Shown here piece by piece: positions 33,702 to 41,537 of a DNA stretch of 52,047 bases. The notes beneath the pieces were generated by a model. The model was not told where the DNA came from. It made no database searches and was given only the letters and a program-made list of their open reading frames with translations. A program made the translations under genes and the position numbers. The stretch's first letter is position 1. Each line of letters opens with the position of its first letter. The DNA is from Terriglobales bacterium. Its GTDB lineage: Bacteria; Acidobacteriota; Terriglobia; Terriglobales; Acidobacteriaceae. The stretch is from contig DASPRM010000124.1 of the NCBI GenBank assembly GCA_035624455.1, positions 1 through 52,047 on the forward strand, in the 5' to 3' direction.

Positions 33702-34559
33702 TTAAACGATGGGCGCATTCACGCGCTTAACTACTTCACGTGTGCTTTCCTTTCCCAGCTTGTCGGTCACGGTCTCGCGAAAAACCACCGAATCTCCCGT
33801 GATCTTCTCCACCACTCCGTTGAAGACCGGATCGGTTTCGCGCAGGAAGTAGGCGCGGTGCGCGCTGTTCTCAACCACCGCGATCATTCCGTTCTGTGAT
33901 TTCACAATTCCCTTGAGCGCGATCTGATCGATCATCAGGCACTTCTTCCCCGTCTGGCACCCTGGACCTCGGCCAGTGGCCCGCACGATTGGGCTGATGA
34001 AAGGATCCCGCCGCCCAGCCGCGCCACTCAGCGACACCCGCTGTGCCAACTCAGGCGTTTCCGGCATCACCGGCTTGACCAGCGAGGATTTCTTCACCCC
34101 CGACTTATTCTGGGTTGCGCTGTCCAAAGTCGCTGATTTCGTTTTCGGGGTTGTCGCCTGAGTTTTTCCTGCAGAGGCAGGAGTGAAAGTAGTCGCCCCG
34201 GCGGACTTCGACGCCGCCTTGGCAACCGGCTTGGCTGCAACCGGGGCGCTGGTAGCCGTCGCAGCTGAGGAGGGCTTACTTGGCGCCTTAGCGGCCGGCT
34301 GGTTGTTCACGGCCGTAGAAGAAGCAGGTTTCGGCGTCTTCACCGGCGCGGCGGTGTGTTGGCTGCTCTGCGTCGCGGAAGCAGTAGCCGGTTTTGCAGC
34401 CGGCTTGACCGGCGCGGCGCTGGATTGACTGCCCGCAGCCGAGGAAGAAGCGGCCGCCTGAGTGGCCAGCGTCTTTACCGCGTTGGCGGTCTGAGCTCCC
34501 TGCGCCCACGCAATACTGGCGGCCATTAGGACGAATACCATGCACTTAGTCAGCTTCAT
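33702..34559 (-). CDS. pilP: type IV pilus assembly protein PilP
   Basis: 285 residues. Signal peptide ends near AWAQG. A very long Ala/Ser/Pro/Lys-rich linker runs from about 25 to 185. The C-terminal beta domain starts at FISPIV and shows IALKGIVKSQNGMIAVVENSAHRAYFLRE, which matches PilP, the periplasmic link between the PilMNO platform and PilQ. There is no obvious lipobox cysteine at the signal end. The linker is longer than in Pseudomonas PilP. Confidence 0.82.
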   Translation of the reverse strand: MKLTKCMVFVLMAASIAWAQGAQTANAVKTLATQAAASSSAAGSQSSAAPVKPAAKPATASATQSSQHTAAPVKTPKPASSTAVNNQPAAKAPSKPSSAATATSAPVAAKPVAKAASKSAGATTFTPASAGKTQATTPKTKSATLDSATQNKSGVKKSSLVKPVMPETPELAQRVSLSGAAGRRDPFISPIVRATGRGPGCQTGKKCLMIDQIALKGIVKSQNGMIAVVENSAHRAYFLRETDPVFNGVVEKITGDSVVFRETVTDKLGKESTREVVKRVNAPIV

Positions 34560-34571
34560 AACGGTTCCCTG

Positions 34572-35207
34572 CTACTTCCCTGCCGGCGCTCCCGGTTTAG
34601 CCGGAGCCGGCGCTGGTACCTCCGCGCGACTGAAATAGGTTGTAGCCACGCAGGTGGCAACCACGCTCTCACCCGGCGCATATTCGTAGCGGTGCTTAAC
34701 TTTGGCATCGCTGGCCTTGTTGACGGTTGCCATCTGCAGAGCGGACACGTTGATAATGCGTTCCAGCTTGGCCAGACGATCGAAGAAGCCCAGCACCGAG
34801 TAGTACGGTCCGTCCAGCTCCAGTTCAAACGGCGCCTCGGCAAAGAATTCCTTGTTCTGAATCGCCTGGGCGGTGAAACGGCGCACTTCTATCCCGGAAG
34901 CAGCCGCGGTCGACTGCACCAGGCGGATGAAGTTATCCGCTTCCTTCTCGTCCGGCACGATGCGTTTCTGGATCTCGAGCTGTTGCTTCAGGCTCTCGAT
35001 TTGCCGATCCATGTCAGCCAACTTACCCACGTACGGCCGGAGCGAGTCGTTGTCCGCTTTCACCGCGGCCAATTTTCCCTCGTTCTTCTTGTTCTGATCG
35101 GCCAGCGGCTTGATCGTGAGATACCACGCCAGCCCGGTCACTACCGCGGCCAGTCCGACCACGATTCCGAGTTTCGATCCAAACGGCAGTTCGTTCCACT
35201 TGGCCAT
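34572..35207 (-). CDS. pilO: type IV pilus assembly protein PilO
   Basis: 211 residues. One membrane helix near the N-terminus (LGIVVGLAAVVTGLAWYL), a coiled coil (about 35-80, NKKNEGKLAAVKADNDSL... RQIESLKQQLEIQK) and a ferredoxin-like C-domain (FELELDGPYYSVLGFFDRLAKLERI). PilO pairs with PilN in the inner membrane. It starts 14 bases after pilN and ends 12 before pilP. Confidence 0.88.
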   Translation of the reverse strand: MAKWNELPFGSKLGIVVGLAAVVTGLAWYLTIKPLADQNKKNEGKLAAVKADNDSLRPYVGKLADMDRQIESLKQQLEIQKRIVPDEKEADNFIRLVQSTAAASGIEVRRFTAQAIQNKEFFAEAPFELELDGPYYSVLGFFDRLAKLERIINVSALQMATVNKASDAKVKHRYEYAPGESVVATCVATTYFSRAEVPAPAPAKPGAPAGK

Positions 35208-35221
35208 GATTCCCGTCCTGC

Positions 35222-35836
35222 CTACGACTTCTGCTGCGGTTGCGCTGACGGCGCCGGTGACGGCGGCAGCTTCTCGCAGGTGATAGAAAACTGAAATGCC
35301 TGCATGTCCTTTACGGTGTCGTCCTGATAGGTTTCCCTGATCTCAATCGATTTGAAGTAGCTGGATTTTTTCAAGTTGGTCATCAGGTTGGCGACTGCGG
35401 TGGAGCTCAGCGCGGTACCCTGCAGGTTGATCACCGCTCCGCTATCGTTCATGGTGTTGAGCCACACCGCATCCGTGGAGTTCACCGTGCTGGCCAATGC
35501 ATTCATCAAGTCGGTGGGACCTGACTGGTTGGCCTGCAACTGATGAATCACTTTCACCCGGCGGTCGTAAAGATCAAATTGCTTCTGACGCTCCAGATAT
35601 TTGGCTTTCACCTCGGCTAACCGCCGGTTCTCGGTCTGCGCCGTATCCAACTGCTTCTTGAGGTCCTCGGCTTTCTTGTTCAGTCCCCAATACCACAGAT
35701 AGTTGCCACCGATAGTGAGCGCCGCGATCAGTGCCGCCACCACCATGATGTTCGGTGGCTCTTTGGTGCCCAGAGTGATTGCCGGTCCCTTGGCCTTCTT
35801 CGGTCTGTCTCCACCCAGCAGGTTGATGCGAATCAT
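35222..35836 (-). CDS. pilN: type IV pilus assembly protein PilN
   Basis: 204 residues. The start MIRINLLGG is the conserved cytoplasmic tail that docks in PilM. One membrane helix follows (MVVAALIAALTIGGNYLWYW), then a coiled coil and a ferredoxin-like domain. The ATG overlaps the pilM stop by 4 bases. Confidence 0.9.
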   Translation of the reverse strand: MIRINLLGGDRPKKAKGPAITLGTKEPPNIMVVAALIAALTIGGNYLWYWGLNKKAEDLKKQLDTAQTENRRLAEVKAKYLERQKQFDLYDRRVKVIHQLQANQSGPTDLMNALASTVNSTDAVWLNTMNDSGAVINLQGTALSSTAVANLMTNLKKSSYFKSIEIRETYQDDTVKDMQAFQFSITCEKLPPSPAPSAQPQQKS

Positions 35837-36885
35837 AGGCTTTCAAAACTCCTCAGGGCCAAACCCACGGCCACGGCTAATTGCCCCGCGTTGCGCTCGA
35901 CCAAACTCGAGGCTCCGGGGCCATATTCAATGCGGGCGAACGGGTTCAGAATTTCGACCGGCAACGAGAACTCCTGGCGCAGCGCTTCCATCAGGCCGGG
36001 TACACGCGATGAGCCACCTGCCAGATAGAGCCGCTCGATGTGCTCACCCGCCGCGGTGGCGCGGAAGAAGTCAAAGGTCTTCTGGATTTCCAGCACGATG
36101 ATCTCGGTCACCTGCTGCAGGATGGGTTGCTTGGCATCCTCGCTCACCGTCCCCACCTTCTCGCCCAGCTTGAGAGACTCAGCATCATCGAAGCTGAGAT
36201 CGAGTTCCTTCTGCAGCGCATCGGTGTATTGGTGGCCACCCACGCTTACGTCGCGGGTAAACAGGGGAGTCGTGCCTTTGAGGATATTGATGTTCATTAC
36301 GCTGGCGCCCAGATTCAGCAGCGCCACCGTGGAGCCCGGCGCCGGGTCGTAGTTGTATTCGTAGCAGTTCTGCAGCGCGAAAACGTCGATGTCCACGATA
36401 GCCGGGGTCTTGCCCGCCATCGACAGCACGTTGGTGTAGTTGAGAATCTTGTCCTTCTTTACCGCCACCAGCAGCACGTCCATCTGCGGGCCCGTCAGAT
36501 CGTCGGTGAGCACCTGGTAGTCAATGTTCACGTCGGCGATATCGAACGGGATGTGCTGCGCGGCTTCGCTGTTGATGCTGTCAGCCAGTTGCTGCTCTGT
36601 CATGGTCGACATGGTGATTCGCTTCACGATCACCGAGTGCCCGCTGACCGACGTGGCCACCTGTTTGGTCTTGATGCTGTGTTCGGCAAAGAGCTTGCCG
36701 ATGGCACTGGCCACGCTGGGACTGTCCATGATCATGGAGTCCACCACCACATCGTTGGCCAGCGGTTCAACTCCGGCGTGAGCCAGTTCCAGCCCGCCAC
36801 GGGAGCGCTTCAGTTCCACCGCCTTGATGCTGCTCGAACCGATATCGAGTCCCACAATCGACTTGGAGCCACCGAATGAAAACAT
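35833..36885 (-). CDS. pilM: type IV pilus assembly ATPase-like protein PilM
   Basis: 350 residues, the family's usual length. Actin-like fold: VGLDIGSSSIKAVEL (phosphate 1), NLGASVMNINIL (phosphate 2) and YLAGGSSRVPG near the C-terminus. PilM is cytoplasmic and holds the PilN tail. ATG 36885 is chosen because the family N-terminus begins there; the open frame to 37176 overlaps the helix-turn-helix gene. The stop overlaps pilN. Confidence 0.92.
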   Translation of the reverse strand: MFSFGGSKSIVGLDIGSSSIKAVELKRSRGGLELAHAGVEPLANDVVVDSMIMDSPSVASAIGKLFAEHSIKTKQVATSVSGHSVIVKRITMSTMTEQQLADSINSEAAQHIPFDIADVNIDYQVLTDDLTGPQMDVLLVAVKKDKILNYTNVLSMAGKTPAIVDIDVFALQNCYEYNYDPAPGSTVALLNLGASVMNINILKGTTPLFTRDVSVGGHQYTDALQKELDLSFDDAESLKLGEKVGTVSEDAKQPILQQVTEIIVLEIQKTFDFFRATAAGEHIERLYLAGGSSRVPGLMEALRQEFSLPVEILNPFARIEYGPGASSLVERNAGQLAVAVGLALRSFESL

Positions 36886-36899
36886 AGTCTGTTCCGCCT

Positions 36900-37133
36900 C
36901 TAACGACTGGCTAGGGCACGCGCCGGTCTGGGCCGCTTTTTGCCTTTGCCGTCTCCTACTGTACTTTTGCGTTCCATCCAGGAATCCAGGATGGTCTTCT
37001 TGAACTTCCAACGATTGCCCAGCTTGAACGCAGGAATCTTCTCCTCGTATACGTACTTGTAGAGCGTGTCGGGGCTCACGCCCAAGTACTGCGAAGCCTG
37101 GCGGATGTTCATCACTTCCGGCGCATCGGCCAT
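36900..37133 (-). CDS. excisionase-type helix-turn-helix protein heading the pil operon
   Basis: 77 residues. MNIRQASQYLGVSPDTLYKYV and the wing EEKIPAFKLGNRWKF form the winged helix of the excisionase/MerR-like HTH_17 family, followed by a basic tail (KGKKRPRPARALASR). It ends 14 bases before pilM, with a candidate promoter about 140 bases upstream. It may regulate the operon it heads. No integrase or prophage gene is near, so an excision role is unlikely. Confidence 0.82.
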   Translation of the reverse strand: MADAPEVMNIRQASQYLGVSPDTLYKYVYEEKIPAFKLGNRWKFKKTILDSWMERKSTVGDGKGKKRPRPARALASR

Positions 37134-37270
37134 AATCCGTGTAGCCCTTTCCAGAGGTATCGACGTGCGCTGACAACCAACAGAGCTGTACGCGCGCTGG
37201 ACGCCGCGTGGTCCCTTTTGCAGGGAATCAAAAACTCTTTGGTCTCGGGGGGTGAACTACGAGCGTGCTG

Positions 37271-37301
37271 GTTATATCAAGGAGAAGCCGGTGGGTGTCA
37301 A
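37271..37301 (-). promoter_or_regulatory. candidate housekeeping promoter of the pil operon
   Basis: On the minus strand TTGACA (37296-37301) is followed after 19 bases by TATAAC (37271-37276). The -35 is perfect and the -10 has five of six. It would leave a leader of about 130 bases before the helix-turn-helix gene. Confidence 0.55.
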
Positions 37302-37783
37302 GGATAACTTCCGGTTTTTGCCGTTATCTTCCGGGTTTCCCGGTAGTTCATGGCCTTCTGGTCGGATGACAAAACGCCAACAGAGTGTATTTTTCTGCGC
37401 CTCCGGACACCAGATATTGTGGTCTTAATGTAGAGAGCTCCAAATCTGGCCGCCAAAGTAACGAAGGGACTAGCCCGAAAAACGGCAAAAAACCAAAATT
37501 CCACGGCGTTCGGCATAGTTCGTCCGATAAGCAAACTACAAATCTGTGAACCAAGCCGGTTTCCCCCGTGAAGGAGGGAGGAACTTCTCGACGCTCGCGC
37601 CGCAAACAGTAGGCGTAATGGCGCAATTCCACCCGTCACTCGCTAATCTCTAAGGGGCCATCTTGCGGCCGTCGCCGAGGATCCATGTATTCCCAGCTGG
37701 CTACATGAATTTTCATCCGCAACGGATTTGAGACGGAATAACCTCGGGCGGCAGGAACGGCACTTTCGGCTCAATTCAGTTGT

Positions 37784-37789
37784 TATAAT
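37784..37789 (+). promoter_or_regulatory. -10 box of tRNA-Arg
   Basis: TATAAT preceded by TGT, 12 bases before the first base of the tRNA. The -35 region is weak. Confidence 0.55.
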
Positions 37790-37800
37790 CGAATCGCAGC

Positions 37801-37877
37801 GCACCCGTGGCTCAATTGGATAGAGCGACGGCCTCCGGAGCCGTAGGTTACAGGTTCGAGTCCTGTCGGGTGCGCCA
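37801..37877 (+). tRNA. tRNA-Arg (anticodon CCG)
   Basis: The acceptor stem GCACCCG pairs with CGGGTGC. The D-arm GCTC...GAGC, the anticodon stem ACGGC/GCCGT with loop CTCCGGA (anticodon CCG), and the T-arm ACAGG TTCGAGT CCTGT are complete. Discriminator G is followed by encoded CCA. It reads CGG codons. Confidence 0.96.
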
Positions 37878-37920
37878 TAGCTTCCCTGGCAATCCAAGAT
37901 CGCTTTTGATCCGCCTTTGG

Positions 37921-38385
37921 TTATTTCTGCGACATCTGAGAGGAGTAGTGGTTGGCAACCAATCGCCAGCGCCCTTGCTGCTCGACCCACACCCTGGTGA
38001 AGCGAGTGTCTTGGGGAACAGTCTTGCCCTTGTCCTCTCCCTTCATGGTTGACCGTCCCGTCTCGACAGCCGTGTTTCCATAGACGCGCACTTGGACGTC
38101 ATCGGTCGTTATGGACTGGAATTTCAACGTACCCGACGTGAAATCTGCAATGACCTGCGGCTTGGTTCTAACGGTGCCGCTTGGCCCTACGCCGATAAAA
38201 TCATCTGCATAAAGACGGTCAAAAGCTGCAGCATCCCCGTGGATCTGCGCTTGAATGCGTTCATCATCGAGTTTGCGTATGATCTGCTCAACGCTGGCGT
38301 GTTGAGCTCTGCTCCCGCCTTCTTTCTGCGCGGCGGCGAAAGCGGCAGTCACAAGTAGGACGACGACAACGAGTGTTTGTCTCAT
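37921..38385 (-). CDS. exported SnoaL/DUF4440-like protein
   Basis: 154 residues. A signal peptide ends near AFAAAQ. The rest has the NTF2-like cone pattern: IIRKLDDERIQAQIHGDAAAFDRLYADDFIGVGPSG and ending RFTRVWVEQQGRWRLVANHYS. Such proteins can be enzymes or binding domains; no catalytic set is evident. Its ATG overlaps the stop of the short nucleotidyltransferase frame upstream. Confidence 0.8.
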   Translation of the reverse strand: MRQTLVVVVLLVTAAFAAAQKEGGSRAQHASVEQIIRKLDDERIQAQIHGDAAAFDRLYADDFIGVGPSGTVRTKPQVIADFTSGTLKFQSITTDDVQVRVYGNTAVETGRSTMKGEDKGKTVPQDTRFTRVWVEQQGRWRLVANHYSSQMSQK

Positions 38386-38654
38386 TGATCTTTTCTCTGG
38401 ATGTTCAGAAAGCCGGGTCCGAGCAGCGGCCTTCGCAGCGCCAACAATTGCGCACGCGTGGGCGCAATGACGATGTCGACGTCGCGAGTAGACCGGGGTA
38501 CACCATGGGCTGAACTCGCCACCGAACCGGTCAGCATGTATGGCATCTGAGCCCGTTCCAGCGCGGGCGTCAGCCGCGAGAGCAGGTCTTCCAGGGCCAG
38601 GCGTTGCGCTGGGAATTGCTGCCCGGCTCGGCCACCATCATGGCCAGAGCGCAT
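38382..38654 (-). pseudogene. truncated nucleotidyltransferase
   Basis: 90 residues. YMLTGSVASSAHGVPRSTRDVDIVI is the G-S-x-A...R-x-T-x-D-x-D active site of AbiEii/MNT-type nucleotidyltransferases. Normal members run 150-200 residues; here the frame stops about 20 residues after the metal-binding Asp pair. The last residues show no match, so the C-terminal half is lost. The N-terminus is also uncertain. The stop overlaps the start of the SnoaL-like gene as ATGA. Confidence 0.6.
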
Positions 38655-38762
38655 CCGTGGTCAAAAGCGTAGCGCATCGCCTACACCCGTACCAAGTGGC
38701 GGCTAAGTCCGGGTCAAGCCGGGTCAAGTATGGTCGCGCTTTCGCGTAGTCAAGAATATAAG

Positions 38763-39437
38763 TTAGCTAATCTTTACGTTGTTAGCCACAACGCAACCAG
38801 CGGGCCCCAATCCTACCAGGGAGAAGTTGGCCACCAGAATGTTCTCTACCACCACGCTCGGACAGTCGATGGCCAAGGATGGTGGAAGTGAAGGGCCAGT
38901 ACCGCCGGAAAAAAATGTATTGTTCCGCACCAGCGAATTTGCTGGCAACACGACCTCGGTCGACAGGTTGAAGGAGAGAGGACTGAAGGCGGGGTCGAAC
39001 GTCTCAGTCTTTACCTCTTCCAGCGTCATCCCATCCGAAAGAACGAATGCTACAGGCGAAAGCTGGTACTGGTTATCCGCCCCGGCCACTGCAGTAGCGG
39101 TAACTGTGCCGTTGCGAACAGAGACGTTGTGCAGGCCGCCCGGCCCGGTAATGCAGCGCACCGCATTGATGGTCCCCGATTGTGGCTGTACCGAGCATTG
39201 GACGTTGAATCCGGCCAGATCGAGGGTGACGTTGTCAGCGTTGATAAAGATTGTGTCTTTATTCAATGGCGCAACCAGGTTCCCCGACAATTTGTAGCTA
39301 CCGGGTTGCGAAATCGTGTACGGGTATCCCCCGGCGGCTAGCACGGTTGCATTGTTGATCAAAATCACGCCATCCACCGCAAAGGCGCAGGCGGAAAGCA
39401 GGCCCATAGCCAGCAGTACGAGCACACTTGTCCTCAT
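38763..39437 (-). CDS. exported right-handed beta-helix-like protein
   Basis: 224 residues. Signal peptide ends near CAFA. The mature part has short beta coils typical of parallel beta-helices: GSYKLSGNLVAP, TIFINADNVTLDLAGFNV, LHNVSVRNGTV, VENILVANFSLVG. Its role is unknown; a surface or polysaccharide-related role is possible. The ATG is preceded by AAGGAG. Confidence 0.7.
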   Translation of the reverse strand: MRTSVLVLLAMGLLSACAFAVDGVILINNATVLAAGGYPYTISQPGSYKLSGNLVAPLNKDTIFINADNVTLDLAGFNVQCSVQPQSGTINAVRCITGPGGLHNVSVRNGTVTATAVAGADNQYQLSPVAFVLSDGMTLEEVKTETFDPAFSPLSFNLSTEVVLPANSLVRNNTFFSGGTGPSLPPSLAIDCPSVVVENILVANFSLVGLGPAGCVVANNVKIS

Positions 39438-39498
39438 GACGCTTGTTCTCCTTCTTAGATTGATCGAATCGGGCCCTGAGGGTTCGGACTATCTTCTT

Positions 39499-40191
39499 TC
39501 AAACTCGCTTCAGCCGTCGCAGATACAAGCGCGCCATGGCCGCCAGTCCTGCGCACATGGGCAAGAATTCAGCCGGTTCCGGAACAGCCGCTGCTCCCGT
39601 ATAGGAGTAGGTCGTGACCGACCCATGAATGTCGGTGACTCCATCGTCCTCAAGGAGTTCCATCGGCAGCAGACCAACGATCGCCGTCGCGGGAACATTC
39701 TGCGCATTCAAGCTCGCGGCTGGAATCTGGAAATTAGCCGCCAAGAAGTTGCCGACATTGCAGGCACTCCCAGTCGTCAGACAACCCAGGAGACTAATGT
39801 CGAAAAAACTACCGTCGGTAATTACGGAAAGGCTGATCGTATCAAAGGCAGTTTCGGTGGCGGAGGCAGCGGCATCGACAAAACTCATAGTTGCGCCAGC
39901 GAGGGGATTAAAGGTGCCAGCGCCGGTGATGGATCCTGGGAAATCAAGGGTCACGGTATAGGCATCACCGTCCGCAATATTGTTCAAGGACGGGTTGTTC
40001 ACGGCGGGCCCTGTGCCGTCCGCCGTGGACTGGGTGATCACGCCGCTAAAAGTGACTTCATCGGCCAAGGCTGCACTGACGAACAGACCTACCATCAGCG
40101 CCGCCAGTGCCAGACGGGCCCAGTGGGAACTAATCGACGAATCGAAACGTAATGATTGCTCGCGCTTCGCAGTCCCTTGGTCCATTTCCAC
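39499..40191 (-). CDS. PEP-CTERM domain protein
   Basis: 230 residues. Signal peptide near 25-43 (LALAALMVGLFVSAALAD), a beta-rich body with TYTVTLDFPGSITGAGTF-like strands, then the C-terminal sorting signal: VPEP, a short hydrophobic helix (LPMCAGLAAMARLYL) and basic RRLKRV. PEP-CTERM proteins are cut by exosortase and often exported with an exopolysaccharide. No exosortase gene is in the window. The start could be M3 rather than M1. Confidence 0.82.
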   Translation of the reverse strand: MEMDQGTAKREQSLRFDSSISSHWARLALAALMVGLFVSAALADEVTFSGVITQSTADGTGPAVNNPSLNNIADGDAYTVTLDFPGSITGAGTFNPLAGATMSFVDAAASATETAFDTISLSVITDGSFFDISLLGCLTTGSACNVGNFLAANFQIPAASLNAQNVPATAIVGLLPMELLEDDGVTDIHGSVTTYSYTGAAAVPEPAEFLPMCAGLAAMARLYLRRLKRV

Positions 40192-40520
40192 TTGGATTTG
40201 CCCTCTCTTCTATTGACTGGTTTGCTTGTGGTTAGAGTAGTCCTTCAGAGACGGGCAGCCCTTTGGTTGACAAACCCATTCCTTCCACGAACGGGGAGAC
40301 GTCACCTGCCCGGTCCGCCTCCCCCAAGGACGCTGGCAACACATCCGTGCGGACCGGGCTTGTGACCTCGTTTCGCCCACTAACTTGGGCAATCCGCGTG
40401 CCAAATTTCTCTGCGCCGAAGAGTCGATATCTCAGCAGCTTAGAAATTGTGATGTGCAAATCGCACCAGGCAGTGTGCAACCATTTGCGCTTTCATGCCC
40501 AAACTACGGCTCCTGCCGGA
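40192..40520. other. 329-base gap between divergentless minus-strand genes
   Basis: The gap follows the permease stop on the minus strand. I see no gene, strong hairpin or known repeat in it. Partner subunits of the permease would be expected here and are absent. Confidence 0.55.
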
Positions 40521-41438
40521 CTATTGGCGAATACGTGGGTTCACTGCGGAATACAGCAGGTCGGTAAGAAAATTCACGGCGACGTACGTCAGCCCGATCG
40601 CCAATATGCAGCCTTGCACCAGGTAATAATCGCGATTAGAGATGGCCTGCACCGTCAGCCGCCCAATTCCCGGCCAGGAGAAAATCGTCTCTGTAACGAT
40701 CGCTCCCGCCAGCAGCGCGCCGAATTGCAGTCCGATCACCGTCAGCACTGGAATCATGGCATTTCGCAAGGCATGCCGATAGACCACCGCGCGCTCCGGC
40801 AAACCCTTGGCGCGAGCCGTGCGGATGTAATCCTGGTTGAGCTCCTCCAACATCGAGGTGCGGACCATCCGCGTTAGGATGGCAGCGAGCGCGCCACCCA
40901 TAGTGACTGCCGGCAGAATGATGTGCGCGAAACTACCAGAACCGGAAACCGGCAGCCATCCCAGCTTAATAGCGAAGAGGAGAATCAGAATCGGCCCCAG
41001 CGCGAAATTGGGGAATGATAGCCCAAGCAGGCTCACAAAGCTGATCGCCCGGTCGTCCCAGCGGTTTCGCCGCTGCGCGGAGTGTACGCCAGCGGGAATC
41101 GAGAGCAGCAGCGCCACCGCCAGCGAGGCCAGGGTCAGCTTCAAGGTGAAGGGATAGCGGTCCCATAGCAACTTCGCGACATTCTGATTAAAGCGGATCG
41201 ATTGCCCCAGATCTCCCCGTAACACGCCTTTCCAATAATTTAGGTATTGCTGCCCGAGTGGTTGATCGAGACCGTAAGCCTGCCGGGCCGCTTGTACATC
41301 TGCGCTGGCCGCTCCTTCTCCCAGCATTTGTTGGATTGGATCGCCGGGCACCAGATGGATCAGCAGGAAGACTACGGACACCACCACCCAGATCACTGGC
41401 AAGGTGTAGAGCAAGCGCGATCCGAGGAGACGAAGCAA
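40521..41438 (-). CDS. DppB/OppB-type ABC transporter permease
   Basis: 305 residues with six membrane segments. The N-terminus LLGSRLLYTLPVIWVVVSVVFLLIHLVPGDP is typical of DppB. The EAA loop is DYIRTARAKGLPERAVVYRHALRNAMIPVLTV (in pieces). Such permeases work with a second permease, two ATPases and a binding protein; none lies next to it here. It may be an orphan, or its partners lie elsewhere. Confidence 0.88.
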   Translation of the reverse strand: MLRLLGSRLLYTLPVIWVVVSVVFLLIHLVPGDPIQQMLGEGAASADVQAARQAYGLDQPLGQQYLNYWKGVLRGDLGQSIRFNQNVAKLLWDRYPFTLKLTLASLAVALLLSIPAGVHSAQRRNRWDDRAISFVSLLGLSFPNFALGPILILLFAIKLGWLPVSGSGSFAHIILPAVTMGGALAAILTRMVRTSMLEELNQDYIRTARAKGLPERAVVYRHALRNAMIPVLTVIGLQFGALLAGAIVTETIFSWPGIGRLTVQAISNRDYYLVQGCILAIGLTYVAVNFLTDLLYSAVNPRIRQ

Positions 41439-41537
41439 TTCAGTTAATCCTCATGGGTTGTCGCCTCGTGTACCGAAGTAATCCTGAGGGTGCCCCCTTC
41501 AAGCAAGCTTGGGCGGGGTCTTTTGATTCCTTGCTGT

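Larger units (their letters stand above)
37134..37800. other. 667-base intergenic region upstream of the pil operon and tRNA
   Basis: The region holds the pil operon promoter candidate (37271-37301) and the -10 box of the tRNA (37784). The middle, about 37310-37740, has no convincing gene or repeat that I can see. Confidence 0.6.

Noticed and set aside
36886-37176. N-terminal extension of pilM
   Set aside because: It overlaps the helix-turn-helix gene in another frame; PilM normally starts near GLDIGSSS.
37298-37639. 113-residue minus-strand frame in the gap before the pil operon
   Set aside because: Composition looks random, another equally long frame overlaps it, and it would cover the candidate promoter.
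37643-37990. 115-residue minus-strand frame with [15 protein letters not shown]
   Set aside because: It lies antisense to the tRNA-Arg gene; this type of protein is a well-known artefact of reading tRNA genes backwards.
39316-40152. 278-residue plus-strand frame
   Set aside because: Antisense to the PEP-CTERM gene, whose signal and sorting motif are clear.
40263-40520. start of a plus-strand gene in the gap next to the DppB-type permease
   Set aside because: The frame continues antisense into the permease and shows no domain.
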